From Oscillospiraceae bacterium (GTDB lineage: Bacteria; Bacillota; Clostridia; Oscillospirales; Oscillospiraceae), in the NCBI GenBank assembly GCA_009785655.1, contig WQVW01000132.1, positions 1-5,221 of the forward strand: a stretch of DNA of 5,221 nucleotides. The letters run 5' to 3'. Both the position numbers and the translations under genes were made by a program. The notes beneath the pieces are model-generated. The model did not search any database. It saw nothing but the letters and a program-made list of their open reading frames with translations, and was not told the origin of the DNA. Of this stretch, positions 4,737-5,221 are shown piece after piece (the first letter of the stretch is position 1; every line of letters begins with the position of its first letter).

Positions 4737-5221
4737 ATGCCGTTTACTTCGCTGAGATTTCTTGCGCTTGTCGTACTGTCTATCGTGCTGTATTATATTG
4801 TACCGCGCAAACGGCGGTGGATAGTCCTGCTTCTGGCCAGTTATGTGTTCTACATCGCCGGCGGGTGGAGGACTGTTTCTTATTTGCTGTTTACAACTGG
4901 TGTGACCTATAGTGCAGGAATTGTGCTCGGCATTCTGAACGTACGGCTGAAAGAGACCCCAAAAGATCAGTCAACCATAATAAACAGACTGAAAAACCTA
5001 AAAAAATGCACAGCCGCCTTGGGGCTTATATTGGCCTTTGGCGTGCTTTTCCTGTTAAGATACTGGAGCTTTGCCATGGAGCTGTTGACCGATTCCGATA
5101 GATTCAGCCTGAATCTTTTAATCCCGCTGGGCGTTTCGTTCTTCACGTTTCAATCGGTGGGATATGTTATCGACGTGTATCGCGGCAAACACTCGCCGGA
5201 GCGGAATGTGTTCAAATTCGC
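4737..5221 (+). CDS. MBOAT (AlgI-type) membrane O-acyltransferase, partial (3' end outside window)
   Basis: The first 161 codons of a membrane-bound O-acyltransferase are present, and the frame is open to the last base. The N-terminus FTSLRFLALVVLSIVLYYIVP resembles the AlgI 'FNS..FL' opening. Hydrophobic segments are at about 5-22, 28-43, 47-67, 91-110 and 125-147. The strongest family mark is PLGVSFFTFQSVGYVIDVYRGK (130-151), typical of AlgI and DltB proteins. The catalytic His of MBOAT enzymes lies further C-terminal and is not visible. Expected role: move the acyl or aminoacyl group from the carrier across the membrane to a hydroxyl on a surface polymer, usually with a DltD- or AlgX-like partner that may lie just downstream. 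The start is ATG 4737, three bases after the carrier stop, with AGAGGT (4720-4725) eleven bases upstream, a slightly long spacing. Polymer target unknown. Confidence 0.9.
   Translation, partial: MPFTSLRFLALVVLSIVLYYIVPRKRRWIVLLLASYVFYIAGGWRTVSYLLFTTGVTYSAGIVLGILNVRLKETPKDQSTIINRLKNLKKCTAALGLILAFGVLFLLRYWSFAMELLTDSDRFSLNLLIPLGVSFFTFQSVGYVIDVYRGKHSPERNVFKF

Noticed and set aside
4732..4739. AGGCTATG at the MBOAT start, also present at the ligase start (2212-2219)
   Set aside because: An eight-base match that includes the start codon is expected by chance and has no further shared flank.

Overview
The window looks like a chromosomal segment of a Gram-positive anaerobe, most likely a clostridial Firmicute of the Oscillospiraceae/Ruminococcaceae type. 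This is inferred from the tightly packed operons with strong Shine-Dalgarno sites, a thymidylate kinase of the clostridial 'FPQ...DRYTTSN' form, a TagA/WecG-type glycosyltransferase, and a tRNA-Val(GAC) with encoded CCA. No marker gene settles the taxonomy. Base composition is balanced and shows no obvious break by eye.

Left half (minus strand, positions 1969 down to 11): a compact three-gene operon. In transcription order it holds a WecG/TagA/CpsF glycosyltransferase, a dTMP kinase and 5-formyltetrahydrofolate cyclo-ligase. The genes overlap by one base or are separated by one base, so translation is probably coupled. The last two genes serve thymidylate and folate metabolism. The first probably builds the linkage unit of a cell-surface glycopolymer.

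Centre (1970-2216): a short divergent intergenic region. It contains a candidate leftward promoter, a strong rightward promoter (TTGACA / TAAAAT), a complete tRNA-Val(GAC) gene, and a 13-bp hairpin that starts on the last base of the tRNA CCA end.

Right half (plus strand, 2217 to the window end): a second operon starting 52 bases after the tRNA. Its order is a DltA/NRPS-like amino-acid adenylating enzyme, a two-part protein with a C-terminal GNAT acetyltransferase domain, a 74-residue acyl carrier protein, and an AlgI-type MBOAT membrane acyltransferase cut by the window edge. This resembles the Dlt system that D-alanylates teichoic acids: activate an amino acid, load it on a carrier protein, pass it through an MBOAT protein to a polymer outside the membrane. 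It differs from dltABCD in gene order, in having an inserted GNAT gene, in an AlgI-like rather than classical DltB N-terminus, and in substrate-pocket residues that do not match DltA. My best reading is a Dlt-like surface-polymer modification system with an unknown, possibly N-acylated, amino-acid substituent. This is the part of the window most likely to hold undescribed biology.
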